This document shows positions 41,850 to 50,151 of a DNA stretch of 64,000 nucleotides, piece after piece. The stretch lies in contig JBBDRD010000048.1 of NCBI GenBank assembly GCA_040905665.1, forward strand, positions 9,119 through 73,118. The letters run 5' to 3'. This DNA comes from DASVCN01 sp040905665. GTDB lineage: Bacteria; Deinococcota; Deinococci; Deinococcales; Trueperaceae. The notes below the pieces were generated by a model that was given only the letters and a program-made list of their open reading frames with translations, was not told the origin of the DNA and did not search any database. Both the position numbers and the translations under genes were made by a program. Numbering within the stretch: the first letter of the stretch is position 1; the number at the start of each line of letters is the position of its first letter.

Positions 41850-42182
41850 TTAGGCGTGCCAGAGAAGCATGTGTTCCCTCGACGAGGTGCTTACGTGAGA
41901 GTCCGCGGTCGTTGGGCCCCTCTCCGCCCCAAAGATCTTGGTTGAGACCACCAGGTCGGAACGCTTCCAGCCGGTCCGCTCGAGGACGTTGCCCATCATG
42001 GTTTCGGCCGCACCGTTGGCGTAAACCTCGGCATTATCGAAGAAGTTGACGCCGGCCCGATAGGCGGCGTCCATGCACTCGTAAGCGACTTCCTCGTCGA
42101 TCTGATCTCCAAAAGTCACCCAGGCGCCAAAAGAAAGTTCTGAAACCTTGAGCCCGGAGTGTCCCAGGTAACGGTAGTTCAT
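41850..42182 (-). CDS. Aldo/keto reductase, N-terminal part (frameshifted)
   Basis: It begins MNYRYLGHSGLKVSELSFG with GGAGG upstream of the ATG at 42182. It carries the catalytic region (NFFDNAEVYANGAAE with the Asp and Tyr, SDLVVSTKIF). After STKIF the frame turns to unrelated sequence. Adding one base in the TTT run at 41931-41933 restores STKIFWGGEGPNDRGLSR, the expected family sequence. Cofactor would be NADPH. Confidence 0.8.
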   Translation of the reverse strand: MNYRYLGHSGLKVSELSFGAWVTFGDQIDEEVAYECMDAAYRAGVNFFDNAEVYANGAAETMMGNVLERTGWKRSDLVVSTKIFGAERGPTTADSHVSTSSREHMLLWHA

Positions 42183-42222
42183 GTTGTCCTCCAAATCGAA
42201 GGATAACGTCGGGGGCTTCTCC

Positions 42223-43401
42223 TCAGGGGCGCACGGACCACCTGTCACGCAACTCCGACGATGACAGATCCTCCCGGAATGCCTCCTCCGGCAGGGCCTG
42301 GAACAGTCCATGCGCTTCCTCTGGCACGTCGAGGTCGGAGAGTGTGAGGAAGGCGCCATCGCGGTACCTTCCGGCCACCAGGAAGCGTGCCCCGGAACCG
42401 CGTAACTCCTCCATCGCCGCGGCCCGCCCCTCATCCGAACCCCGCTCATCCGAACTGTAGAACCGCCGCTCGAGCAACCTCGCTGCGGTGTCGATCCCCA
42501 CGACGAAGCTGCGGCCCCGGAAGAGGCGGGCTTTCTCGCTGAAGAGCGGCGCGCGCGTGAGCAGCACGGGCGCATGGCCAAGAAACTGCGTGGCGCGTCG
42601 GCGCGCTTCGACGAGCCCGATCTCGGCCTTGTCGGCATTCACCAAGGGAAGCTCGAAAACGACTTGAACCCCTAGCCGGTCCCCCGCCGCCTGCGCGAGC
42701 CGCAAGTGCCCGCGGTGTAGTGGATTGAAGGAGCCGCTCAGGAGGGCGGCGTCGTGCGGAAGCTCCTCGCCGATCCGCCCATCGGGCAGCACCAACAGCG
42801 ACTCCCGTCGTCCTTGCATGAACTCCGCGGCCGGCCCCTGCGGCTCCAGATGACGCCGCAACTCCTCGCCTGGGAGCAGCTCGGGAGCAGGCGCGCTAAG
42901 GACACCGCAAGCATCGGCGATCGCCCGGATAACCAGTCGGCTCACCAACGCCTCCTCCCCCGCTCGGTCCCGCTCCCCCTTCGCCAACTGCAGGCCGTAA
43001 CTCTTGCTCCCGAAGTGATCCTGCACGGCCAGCTCACAGCGATGCTCGCCGCGCTTGACGCGATCGGTAGCGATGGTCGCGGTGAGTCCCAGGCCGAAGG
43101 TGGGTGTGCCGGCGGCAGCCAGCTTCACGGCGCGGTCCCCCGCCTGATGGGCAAGGGCGCTAGCGACTTCGGCGGAGGTGAAGCGTTCGGGGACGAACCC
43201 GACCGCCTCGATGAGCGAGTTCGGCGTGTAGCGGTCGGTCGCCTCCAGCACGGTGCGTGACGAGCCCGCTACGCTGTGCAGCCACCACAACGACTGCGCC
43301 CCGGCGCCGGAGAACTCCATCACCATCATCGGCGCGCTGGCGTGGATCGCCTCCAACAATGCGACTTCCCGGCTGGACGGGAGGCTGGTCACACCCGCCA
43401 C
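42223..43401 (-). CDS. CinA-like domain fused to a nucleotidyltransferase (NadD-like) domain
   Basis: The N-terminal part (about 1-170) resembles the C-terminal CinA/PncC nucleotide deamidase fold (MEFSGAGAQSLWWLHSVAGSS, VPERFTSAEVASALAHQAG, GLGLTATIATD). The C-terminal part (about 215-390) has a cytidylyltransferase core with GSFNPLHRGHLRLAQ and a late SSSELR segment. The combination suggests NMN or nicotinate-nucleotide metabolism, but the substrate is not certain. The GTG start at 43401 lies within a tandem repeat and is weakly supported; GTG 43392 is an alternative. It lies 63 bases after nagA in the same operon direction. Confidence 0.7.
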   Translation of the reverse strand: MAGVTSLPSSREVALLEAIHASAPMMVMEFSGAGAQSLWWLHSVAGSSRTVLEATDRYTPNSLIEAVGFVPERFTSAEVASALAHQAGDRAVKLAAAGTPTFGLGLTATIATDRVKRGEHRCELAVQDHFGSKSYGLQLAKGERDRAGEEALVSRLVIRAIADACGVLSAPAPELLPGEELRRHLEPQGPAAEFMQGRRESLLVLPDGRIGEELPHDAALLSGSFNPLHRGHLRLAQAAGDRLGVQVVFELPLVNADKAEIGLVEARRRATQFLGHAPVLLTRAPLFSEKARLFRGRSFVVGIDTAARLLERRFYSSDERGSDEGRAAAMEELRGSGARFLVAGRYRDGAFLTLSDLDVPEEAHGLFQALPEEAFREDLSSSELRDRWSVRP

Positions 43402-43435
43402 CGGCTGCTCATGCTCGCCACCGGCTGCTCATGCT
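43396..43435. repeat. Perfect 20-bp tandem duplication
   Basis: The 20-base unit CGCCACCGGCTGCTCATGCT occurs twice in a row (43396-43415, 43416-43435), followed by degenerate CTGGTCATGCCTGG and CTCGTCATACCTGG units to about 43470. It covers the junction between the nagA stop and the next start codon. Confidence 0.85.
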
Positions 43436-43464
43436 TGCCCCAAGCCTGGTCATGCCTGGGCTCG

Positions 43465-44583
43465 TCATACCTGGCGCCCGCCAACCCAAACGCCCCTCAC
43501 CTCGAACTCGTCATCCAGCTCCACCAAGTCCGCCCGCAAGCCCACCGCGATCTGGCCGCGATCGGAGAGGCCCAGATAGCGCGCCGGCGAACCGGACACG
43601 AGGTCGGTAGCCTCGGCGAGCGGCACGCCAACTCGCAGGGCGTTGCGCAGCGCCTGGTCCAGGGTAAGGACGCTCCCGGCGAGGGTTCCGTCCGCGAGTC
43701 GCGCCGCGCCCCCTTTCACGGTTACCTCCAGGCCACCCAGTTCGCTGGGGCCGTCGCCTAGCCCTCCGGCCCGGATGCAGTCGCTCACGAAGTGAAGTCG
43801 CCTGCCCTTGGCCGCCCGGGTCGCGTGCAGGCTCCCCTCGGCTACATGGTGCCCGTCGAAGATCAGCTCGGCGTGGGCTTCGACCAGTGCCAGCGCCGCC
43901 CCTGCCACCCCCGGCTCCCGGCCGGCGATCCCGCCCATGGCATTGAAGAGGTGCGTGAAGCCGTAGGTTGCACTCGCCTCACGCATCGCTCTCGCCAGTT
44001 CGCGAACCGTCTCGTAGTCGGCCGCCGTATGGCCCACGCTCACCCGCACGCCCGCCCCGGCGAACATTCGCGCCGCACGAAACGCTCCAGGCAGCTCCGG
44101 CGCCAGGGTAACGACCCGCACCACATCACGGCCCAGCACCTCCTCGACGAGTTCGGGCTCGGGATGCAGCGTGAAGGGCGGCTGGGCACCCAGGCGTTCG
44201 TGGCTGATGAACGGTCCTTCTAGGTGTGCGCCTGGAATGTTGGGGAGCAGGACCTCATCGGCTCCGGCGGCGGAAGGCGCAGACCGCACCTGGGACACCC
44301 CGTCGAGCGCGGCCAGCACCTTCTCCCAGGGATTGGTCATGGTGGTAGGCAGAATGGTGGTGGTCCCGTGCGAGAGGTGAAAGCGCGCCAGCTTCCGTAC
44401 CCCCTCGGCGCCGTCCATGGTGTCGCCACCTCCGCCCCCGTGAACGTGTCCGTCGATGAATCCCGGCACGATCAGCGGCCCGTCGACCTCGGCCGGTTCG
44501 ATCTGCACGATTCTGTCGTCAAAGCGAACGGTCCCTCGCAGCAGCCCGGCCGGCGTGAGTATTCGTCCGTGTAACTCCTTCAC
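43465..44583 (-). CDS. nagA: N-acetylglucosamine-6-phosphate deacetylase
   Basis: It converts GlcNAc-6-phosphate to glucosamine-6-phosphate and acetate. It belongs to the amidohydrolase family: FIDGHVHGGGGGDTMD, GTTTILPTTMTNP, GAHLEGPFISHERLGA (metal Glu), VSVGHTAADYE (His), THLFNAMGG (His), FVSDCIRAGG (catalytic Asp). Length is 372 residues, as expected. The first His motif is HxH, consistent with a two-metal type enzyme. It follows the SIS-domain gene by 85 bases and completes the MurQ-derived pathway. Confidence 0.94.
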   Translation of the reverse strand: MKELHGRILTPAGLLRGTVRFDDRIVQIEPAEVDGPLIVPGFIDGHVHGGGGGDTMDGAEGVRKLARFHLSHGTTTILPTTMTNPWEKVLAALDGVSQVRSAPSAAGADEVLLPNIPGAHLEGPFISHERLGAQPPFTLHPEPELVEEVLGRDVVRVVTLAPELPGAFRAARMFAGAGVRVSVGHTAADYETVRELARAMREASATYGFTHLFNAMGGIAGREPGVAGAALALVEAHAELIFDGHHVAEGSLHATRAAKGRRLHFVSDCIRAGGLGDGPSELGGLEVTVKGGAARLADGTLAGSVLTLDQALRNALRVGVPLAEATDLVSGSPARYLGLSDRGQIAVGLRADLVELDDEFEVRGVWVGGRQV

Positions 44584-44668
44584 CGTGTCTCCCTGTCGTA
44601 TGTCTCGCCGAGGTCGCTACGAATGCGGACTAAAGGAATGCTGGCTAAAGCGATGAGTTCTCCCGACA

Positions 44669-45700
44669 CTAGATCGTTCTGGTGACCTTTGAAATGTTGC
44701 GGGGCCGGTCCGGGTCGTAACCGCGCGCCACCGCGAGATGCAGGGCCAACAGCTGACCAATCAACACCAGTAGGAACGCCTCGGTCGCTGAATGCAGCCC
44801 TTGGGGCAGAGGTATCGCCGCGTGGGCGCTCGCCAACAGCTCCCGCTCGCTACTCACGACCGTCAGGTCGGCCTTGAGCTCGTGAAGCCGCGCGGACACC
44901 TGAGCGTTCGACTCCCGTGTTGCGTCGCCGGTAGCTAACAACAGGACCGGCTCACGGGGTGAAACGGCGGCGATGGGTCCGTGTTGGAATTCGGCGCTCG
45001 AGTAGGCCTGGGTCCCCATGTAGCTCGTCTCCTTGAGTTTGAGCGCAACCTCCTGAGCCGCCGCATAGGAGAATCCTCTGCCCAAAACGTATGCGTCGGT
45101 CGCGTGAGTGAGACGAAGGGCCGCATGGCCCACCGCGTCCCGCTCCGCCAGCAACTTGCGCATCGCTCCCGGCACGGCTTCGAGCGCGGCGAGCAGGTCG
45201 CCGTCCTGCGACCAGTGAGCGACGAGCAGCGCCAGCAGCAGCATCTGGCTGGTGAAGGTCTTGGTGGCCGCCACCGCCTGCTCCTCGCCCGCGTGCTGTG
45301 ACAGGTGGTGGTCGGCGGTAGCGGCCAGAGGGCTACCGGCGTCGTTGGTGATCGCCACGCTCAGCGCCCCGGCGATCTCGAGCGCCTCCAGTGACAGGCG
45401 CACATCCTCCGAGCGCCCCGACTGGCTCACGGCGATTGCCAACGCCTTGTCGACCTTCATCGAGGAGCCGTAGATGGTGAGCAGGCTGGGCGGCAGGCTG
45501 GCGACCGGCAAGCCCAGGTACCTTCCGGCCAAATAAGCGAAAAAGGTGACGGCGTTATCCGAGGATCCCCGGGCAAGGGTGACGATGAAAGGGCAGTTCG
45601 CCTGCTGCAACACACCCGCCACGCGCTTCGGTTCGTCACTCTCGAGCAGCCGTTGCAGGACTGCCGGTTGTTCGAATATCTCCTTCTCCAGGTGGCTCAC
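44669..45700 (-). CDS. SIS-domain sugar-phosphate isomerase/deaminase (NagB-II/GlmS-C-like)
   Basis: It has two SIS domains like the isomerase half of GlmS: LARGSSDNAVTFFAYL, AVSQSGRSEDVRLSLE, AATKTFTSQ, LKETSYMGTQAYSSAEFQHGP and a C-terminal DPDRPRNISKVTRT. The glutaminase half is absent. Such proteins act as glucosamine-6-phosphate deaminases (NagB-II). That activity would complete conversion of GlcNAc-6-P to fructose-6-P beside NagA and MurQ. The GTG start overlaps the murQ stop (GTGA). The alternative is another aldose/ketose SIS enzyme such as AgaS. Confidence 0.8.
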   Translation of the reverse strand: MSHLEKEIFEQPAVLQRLLESDEPKRVAGVLQQANCPFIVTLARGSSDNAVTFFAYLAGRYLGLPVASLPPSLLTIYGSSMKVDKALAIAVSQSGRSEDVRLSLEALEIAGALSVAITNDAGSPLAATADHHLSQHAGEEQAVAATKTFTSQMLLLALLVAHWSQDGDLLAALEAVPGAMRKLLAERDAVGHAALRLTHATDAYVLGRGFSYAAAQEVALKLKETSYMGTQAYSSAEFQHGPIAAVSPREPVLLLATGDATRESNAQVSARLHELKADLTVVSSERELLASAHAAIPLPQGLHSATEAFLLVLIGQLLALHLAVARGYDPDRPRNISKVTRTI

Positions 45701-46602
45701 GCGCTATCCACTCCCATCGCTTCCAGTGCGTCACGAACTCGGTTCTGATGGGCCTCGAGCAGTTTCCGTGCTGCTGTAGGCTCGATGCCCGCCCGTAGAC
45801 ACACTATCGCCACTCGTATCGAACCGCTAGCGGTCTCCAACGCCTGCCTTGCGCTATCTTCTCCGGTGCCGGCAGCACCGGCTACGATCGCTACCGCCCG
45901 CTGCCGCAACTTGGTGTTCGAAGCGGCCATGCCCATCATCAGATTGCGGTAGGCGCCGCCCAGTTGGACGAGAACTGCGGTTGACAGGGCGTTGAGCGCC
46001 ACCTTCTGAGCGGTGCCGGCCGCCAGGCGGGTGGAGCCGGCCAGCACCTCTGGTCCCGTCTCGAGACAGACCGGGAAGTCGGCTACTTCGAGCAGCGGCG
46101 TTCCCGGATTGTTCGACATACCTACGGTAAGCGCGCCTCGTTCCGCCGCAGCATGCAGCACTGCCACCGTGTACGGCGTTCGGCCGCTCGCGGCGATGCC
46201 GATAACCGTGTCGATGGAGCTCACGTTCGCCGCGGCGATGTCAAACGCAGCGGCGTCGACGTCGTCCTCGGCGCCTTCCCGGGCTCTGGCGCCGGCGTCG
46301 ATTCCGCCGGCAATCAGGACAACCGTTCGATCGAAGCCGAAAGTCGGAGGCAGCTCGGCGGCATCCTGTAGCGCCACTCGTCCGGACGTCCCGGCGCCGG
46401 CGTATACCAGCCGGCCACCCACGGCGACGCGCTCCACTATTGCGCCGGCGGCCGCCTCGAGTTGCGGCAGAGCCCTCTCGACCGCCTCCACCGCTCGCCT
46501 GTTGGCGGCCACCAGCTCCTCCAGTGTGCGGTTCAAGGGCCACCGATCCAGTTCCTTGAAGCGTTCGCTGCTTGCCTCGGTTGCCCCGTTCTCATTCTCC
46601 AT
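45697..46602 (-). CDS. murQ: N-acetylmuramic acid 6-phosphate etherase
   Basis: It cleaves the lactyl ether of MurNAc-6-phosphate, giving GlcNAc-6-phosphate and D-lactate. Family markers are LDRWPLNRTLEELVAANR, VGGRLVYAGAGTSGRVALQDA, ELPPTFGFD, IGIAASGRTPYT, MSNNPGTPL, TRLAAGTAQKVALNALST and NLMMGMAASNTKLRQRAV. It has one SIS domain plus a C-terminal helical cap, about 301 residues. The start is ATG 46602; a TTG at 46626 would overlap the regulator stop. It lies directly after the GntR regulator and is coupled to the SIS-domain gene. Confidence 0.92.
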   Translation of the reverse strand: MENENGATEASSERFKELDRWPLNRTLEELVAANRRAVEAVERALPQLEAAAGAIVERVAVGGRLVYAGAGTSGRVALQDAAELPPTFGFDRTVVLIAGGIDAGARAREGAEDDVDAAAFDIAAANVSSIDTVIGIAASGRTPYTVAVLHAAAERGALTVGMSNNPGTPLLEVADFPVCLETGPEVLAGSTRLAAGTAQKVALNALSTAVLVQLGGAYRNLMMGMAASNTKLRQRAVAIVAGAAGTGEDSARQALETASGSIRVAIVCLRAGIEPTAARKLLEAHQNRVRDALEAMGVDSA

Positions 46603-46622
46603 CGGCGCCTTTCGCTCCCCTC

Positions 46623-47375
46623 TCAAGTCGTTGCCGACCGCAGGTCGAGAGCCATGCGGTAGTGGTCGCCTCGGTAGGCGCTGCGAACGAATTCGAACGG
46701 CCGATCCTGGGCGTCGTAGGTCGTGCGCTCCAGCGCCAGCACCGGAATCCCCGGCTCGAGCTGCAGAAGCGCCCTCTCGCGGCCGGTGGGCATTCGAGCT
46801 GCGATCGTCTGACGTGCTCGAAATGCTTCGACTCCATACTGGGCGCTGATCGTGCGGTAGAGCGAGCCCAGCTCGTTCAGCAGCTCGAGTGACAAGCCCG
46901 CCAGGGCTGGCGCCAGGTGCGCGATCTGCAAAGCCAGTGGAGCTTCATCGGTGGTTCGCAGCCGCGTGAGGCGCAAGAGCGGTTCCCCGGGCTGCACTTC
47001 CAGGCAGCTTGCGGTGGCCGGATCGGCAGGGTGCTTGCCTATTTCGAGCACCCGGCTTCCGGGACGCAGTCCCAGCCTCGTCGCCTCCTCGCCGAATCCC
47101 TGCAAGCGGTCGATCGTCTGCTCCACAGGACCTCGCCGAACGAAGGTCCCCGAGCCCTGCCGCTGCTCCACCAGACCCTCGGCCACGAGTTCTTCGAATG
47201 CCCGTCGAACAGTCATCCGCGAGAGAACCAACGATTCCGAAAGCTCGCGTTCGGATGTGAGTGCGGTTCCCGGCGCCAGCTCACCGCTCCTTATCGCCCG
47301 GCCCAACTGTTCGCGCAACTGCAGATAGGCGGGCGTAGGAAGGCTCTTGTCGATGTTGAGCTTGTAGCCGGTCAC
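46623..47375 (-). CDS. GntR/HutC-family transcriptional regulator (UTRA sensor)
   Basis: An N-terminal winged helix (LPTPAYLQLREQLGRAI, TSERELSESLVLSRMTVRRAF, GLVEQRQGSGTFV) is followed by a UTRA ligand-binding domain of about 150 residues. HutC-type regulators such as NagR and DasR sense amino-sugar phosphates. I choose GTG 47375, where AAGGAG lies eight bases upstream; the ATG at 47396 lacks a ribosome site. It sits between the EamA permease and murQ, so it probably controls this operon. The shared TAGACCAC elements upstream of both transporter units are candidate operators. Confidence 0.9.
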   Translation of the reverse strand: MTGYKLNIDKSLPTPAYLQLREQLGRAIRSGELAPGTALTSERELSESLVLSRMTVRRAFEELVAEGLVEQRQGSGTFVRRGPVEQTIDRLQGFGEEATRLGLRPGSRVLEIGKHPADPATASCLEVQPGEPLLRLTRLRTTDEAPLALQIAHLAPALAGLSLELLNELGSLYRTISAQYGVEAFRARQTIAARMPTGRERALLQLEPGIPVLALERTTYDAQDRPFEFVRSAYRGDHYRMALDLRSATT

Positions 47376-47424
47376 GGCGCTGCTCCTTGCGAGCATGCGA
47401 CCGAAGCGGTGGGCATGGGACAGA

Positions 47425-48273
47425 TCATCGCACGGCCCCGGCGGCCAGCCAGTAGACTCCCGCGACCATCGCCACGCCCGCCAGAATCTTGCGGCCCAAC
47501 CGGTCCCGTTCGCCAAGCAGCACTACGCCAACAGCCACCAGCACGAACATGCGGATCTGGGCAGCGAGAATGACCTGCCCCGCACCGCCACCGGCGGCGA
47601 AGGCGAGGATCAGCAGGAGCTGGGTGAGGGCGAAGGTGGCCGCGACCAGCCACGATGCCTTGCCCCACAGCACTCGCCGGCGCAACTCCGGCAACCGCGG
47701 CCTGATCAGCACGAGCACTCCGATCCCCGTGAGAAGCAGATTGAGCGCCGTGTACCCTAGCGGGGGAAAGTGCGGGCTGAGCGCTTTGTCGATGACGTTG
47801 CCGGCGCCAAAGGCCAGCGCCGCCGCCAGGGCCAACCACTGTGCCCGGTCGAAGGTGAAGCGGCCACTCTTCGAAAGCAGCGCCAGCGAGGCTAGGATGA
47901 GCGCAGCTCCGAGAACTGTAGTGTAGGCAGCCTGCTCACCCAGTAGCACCACTCCGCCCACGAAAGTCCACAAGGCCGAGCTTCGCAGGAGCAGGTCTAT
48001 CTCGGATAGCTGCGCCTCCGCCAGGGCGGAAAAGTAGAGTAGATTTCCGGCCACGTAGGCGCCGGTCATGAGAGCCAATCCTGCGGCGTTCGCCAATACC
48101 GGACCAAGTCCCCCACCGGTGAGCGGAACTAGCGCCAAACAGATCAGGCCGCCGGTGAAGTGAACGACACCTGCAGCTACCGGTGGCCGTACCCGGGCCA
48201 CCAGGCCCTTCGATGCCCAGACGTTGACGGCACTTGCCAATCCGGCGCCCAATGCAAGAGCGAGCCAGGTCAT
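47425..48273 (-). CDS. EamA/DMT-family membrane transporter
   Basis: About ten membrane helices in two EamA repeats (for example VNVWASKGLVARVRPPVAAG, YTTVLGAALILASLALL, GAGNVIDKALSPHFPP, VGVVLLGERDRLGRK). Its ATG overlaps the preceding permease stop (ATGA). Members move small metabolites; the substrate here is unknown. Context in a muropeptide/amino-sugar operon suggests a sugar or amino-acid, perhaps efflux of a by-product. Confidence 0.85.
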   Translation of the reverse strand: MTWLALALGAGLASAVNVWASKGLVARVRPPVAAGVVHFTGGLICLALVPLTGGGLGPVLANAAGLALMTGAYVAGNLLYFSALAEAQLSEIDLLLRSSALWTFVGGVVLLGEQAAYTTVLGAALILASLALLSKSGRFTFDRAQWLALAAALAFGAGNVIDKALSPHFPPLGYTALNLLLTGIGVLVLIRPRLPELRRRVLWGKASWLVAATFALTQLLLILAFAAGGGAGQVILAAQIRMFVLVAVGVVLLGERDRLGRKILAGVAMVAGVYWLAAGAVR

Positions 48274-49106
48274 GCTGTACCTCTCAAGGAGGGGTCGAGC
48301 AGATCGCGCAACCCATCGCCAAACAGGTTGAACCCCAGCGACGCCAGCAGGATCGCCAGGCCCGAGAAGACCGACGCCCAAGGCGAGAGGAGCATGAAGT
48401 CACGGCTTTCCGAGAGCATCAGGCCTAGAGAGGGCGTTGGACGTTGCGTGCCCAGGCCAAGAAATGAGAGCGACGCCTCGACGAGGATGGCCGTGGAGAG
48501 CGACAGCGTGGCCTGGACCAGGAGCGGAGCGAGAACGTTGGGGGTGACGTGGCGCAGCACGATGCGGGGGCCACGCGCGCCAAGCGCACGGGCGGCCGAC
48601 ACGTAGTCCCAGGAGAGAATGCTGAGCGCGGGAGCGCGGGCCAAACGGGCGAAGATGGGCAGATAGACGATCCCGATTGCGAGCGCGGTATTGACGCTGC
48701 CGGGGCCCAGGACGGCCAGTACCGCTATGGCCAGCAGGATGATGGGGAAGGCGAGCAGTACATCCATCAGGCGCATGAGAATTCGGTCGGTCCAGCCACC
48801 AAGATAGGCAGCGACCAGCCCGATGAGCGAGCCTGCCGAGGCCGCGAGGCCAACAGCCCCGAAGGCGACCAGAATGCTGGTACGAAAGCCGAAGAGCAGC
48901 CGCGAAAAGAGGTCTCGGCCGAAGTTGTCCGTCCCTAACAGGTAGAGGGCCCCGGGACCCTCGAACCGGTCACTGATCTCCTGCGCCAGAGGATCGTGGG
49001 TACTGAGGAGCGGTGCCAGGAGTGCGGCGGACACGACCAGGACGCAGATAGCGAAGCCCAGGAATCCCACGGGGTTTCGCCACAGCCGGCCCAGGCTACC
49101 CAACAT
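48270..49106 (-). CDS. Oligopeptide-type ABC permease, DppC/OppC-like
   Basis: A BPD_transp_1 permease with six helices, N-terminal DPLAQEISDRFEGP, LLGTDNFGRDLFSRLLFG and the coupling motif SAARALGARGPRIVLRHVTPN. It starts at ATG 49106, sharing one base with the dppB-like stop (TGATG). The ORF reaches 49136 but without a ribosome site. With 49106..50056 and 50152..51645 it forms a peptide or glycopeptide importer. No ATPase genes are adjacent, so shared Opp ATPases from elsewhere must be used. Confidence 0.9.
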   Translation of the reverse strand: MLGSLGRLWRNPVGFLGFAICVLVVSAALLAPLLSTHDPLAQEISDRFEGPGALYLLGTDNFGRDLFSRLLFGFRTSILVAFGAVGLAASAGSLIGLVAAYLGGWTDRILMRLMDVLLAFPIILLAIAVLAVLGPGSVNTALAIGIVYLPIFARLARAPALSILSWDYVSAARALGARGPRIVLRHVTPNVLAPLLVQATLSLSTAILVEASLSFLGLGTQRPTPSLGLMLSESRDFMLLSPWASVFSGLAILLASLGFNLFGDGLRDLLDPSLRGTA

Positions 49107-50056
49107 CAGCTGTACTCCACTCGCGGATCGATCCAAGCGTACGCGAGGTCAACGAGCAGGTTGACCAGTACGAACACCCCGGTGACGACCAGAATGATCC
49201 CCTGCACCAGCGGGTAGTTGCGTTCGTTGATGGCCCCGATGACCAACCGGCCCAGGCCGGGGATCGCGAACACCTGTTCGATTACGACCACCCCGGACAG
49301 CAGGTATCCCACCTGCACGCCGATCACGGTGATGACGGGGATCAGTGCGTTGCGCAAGGCGTGCTTGTAGAGCTGGCTGTGCCCGCTCACTCCCTTGGCT
49401 CGTGCCGTGCGGATGTAGTCGAGGCGGAGCACCTCCAGGAGGCTCGAACGCAGAATTCGGCTCAGCCCGGCGATCATCGGCAGCGACACGGCGATTACCG
49501 GCAGCACCATTCGCGAGAGGTTGCCCAAGGGGTCATCCGAAAAGGGTACGTAACCGATCGTGGACCAGGAAGGCAGATAGAGCGAGACGAAGTAGAGCAT
49601 CAGGACGCCTACCCAGAACGACGGAAGGGTGAGACCGATGATAGATACCACTCGGACGGCGGCGTCGGAGGCAGAGCCGCGAGCCTGGGCGGCAGCAACA
49701 CCGAGCGGGAACGATGCGAGCAGCGCGAACAGGAGCGCCAGAAAGGTGATCTCCAGAGTGACCGGCAAGCGGGCCATGATTTCGCCTGTAACGGAGCGGC
49801 CGGTCCAGATGCTTCTGCCCAGGTCGCCCTGCACTACCCCGGCTATCCACTGGCCGTACTGCTCCCAGATCGGTAGGTCGAGACCCAGGCTGCGACGTAG
49901 CGCCGCCACCCTCTCCGGCGTGATGTCGGTGTTGGCGCCCAGCATGATCGCCACGGCGTCGCCCGGTATCAGCCGGATGATGAGAAACACCAGCACCGAA
50001 ACGCCGAAGAGGACGAAGGCGAGGTCGATTAGGCGGCGAACGATGTAGCTGGTCAC
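49106..50056 (-). CDS. Oligopeptide-type ABC permease, DppB/OppB-like
   Basis: It starts with the typical SYIVRRLIDLAFVLFGVSVLVFLI helix, then a periplasmic TPERVAALRRSLGLDLPIWEQY segment and the coupling motif YIRTARAKGVSGHSQLYKHALRN. 316 residues, six helices. GTG start. A strong intercistronic hairpin separates it from the binding-protein gene. Partner of the DppC-like gene downstream, with a TGATG junction. Confidence 0.9.
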   Translation of the reverse strand: MTSYIVRRLIDLAFVLFGVSVLVFLIIRLIPGDAVAIMLGANTDITPERVAALRRSLGLDLPIWEQYGQWIAGVVQGDLGRSIWTGRSVTGEIMARLPVTLEITFLALLFALLASFPLGVAAAQARGSASDAAVRVVSIIGLTLPSFWVGVLMLYFVSLYLPSWSTIGYVPFSDDPLGNLSRMVLPVIAVSLPMIAGLSRILRSSLLEVLRLDYIRTARAKGVSGHSQLYKHALRNALIPVITVIGVQVGYLLSGVVVIEQVFAIPGLGRLVIGAINERNYPLVQGIILVVTGVFVLVNLLVDLAYAWIDPRVEYS

Positions 50057-50073
50057 GTTGAGTTCACACTTTT

Positions 50074-50101
50074 GTTACCGGCCGGGAGACCGACCGGTAA
50101 C
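50074..50101 (-). other. Intercistronic hairpin between binding-protein and permease genes
   Basis: An 8-bp perfect stem (50074-50081 with 50094-50101) and 12-base loop. In the minus-strand transcript the hairpin is followed by A residues, not U, so it is more likely a stabiliser or attenuator than a terminator. Confidence 0.55.
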
Positions 50102-50151
50102 GGATCACGCATGGACGCTTGCCACGGGCAATATGCACCGCTGCGGCGGAA

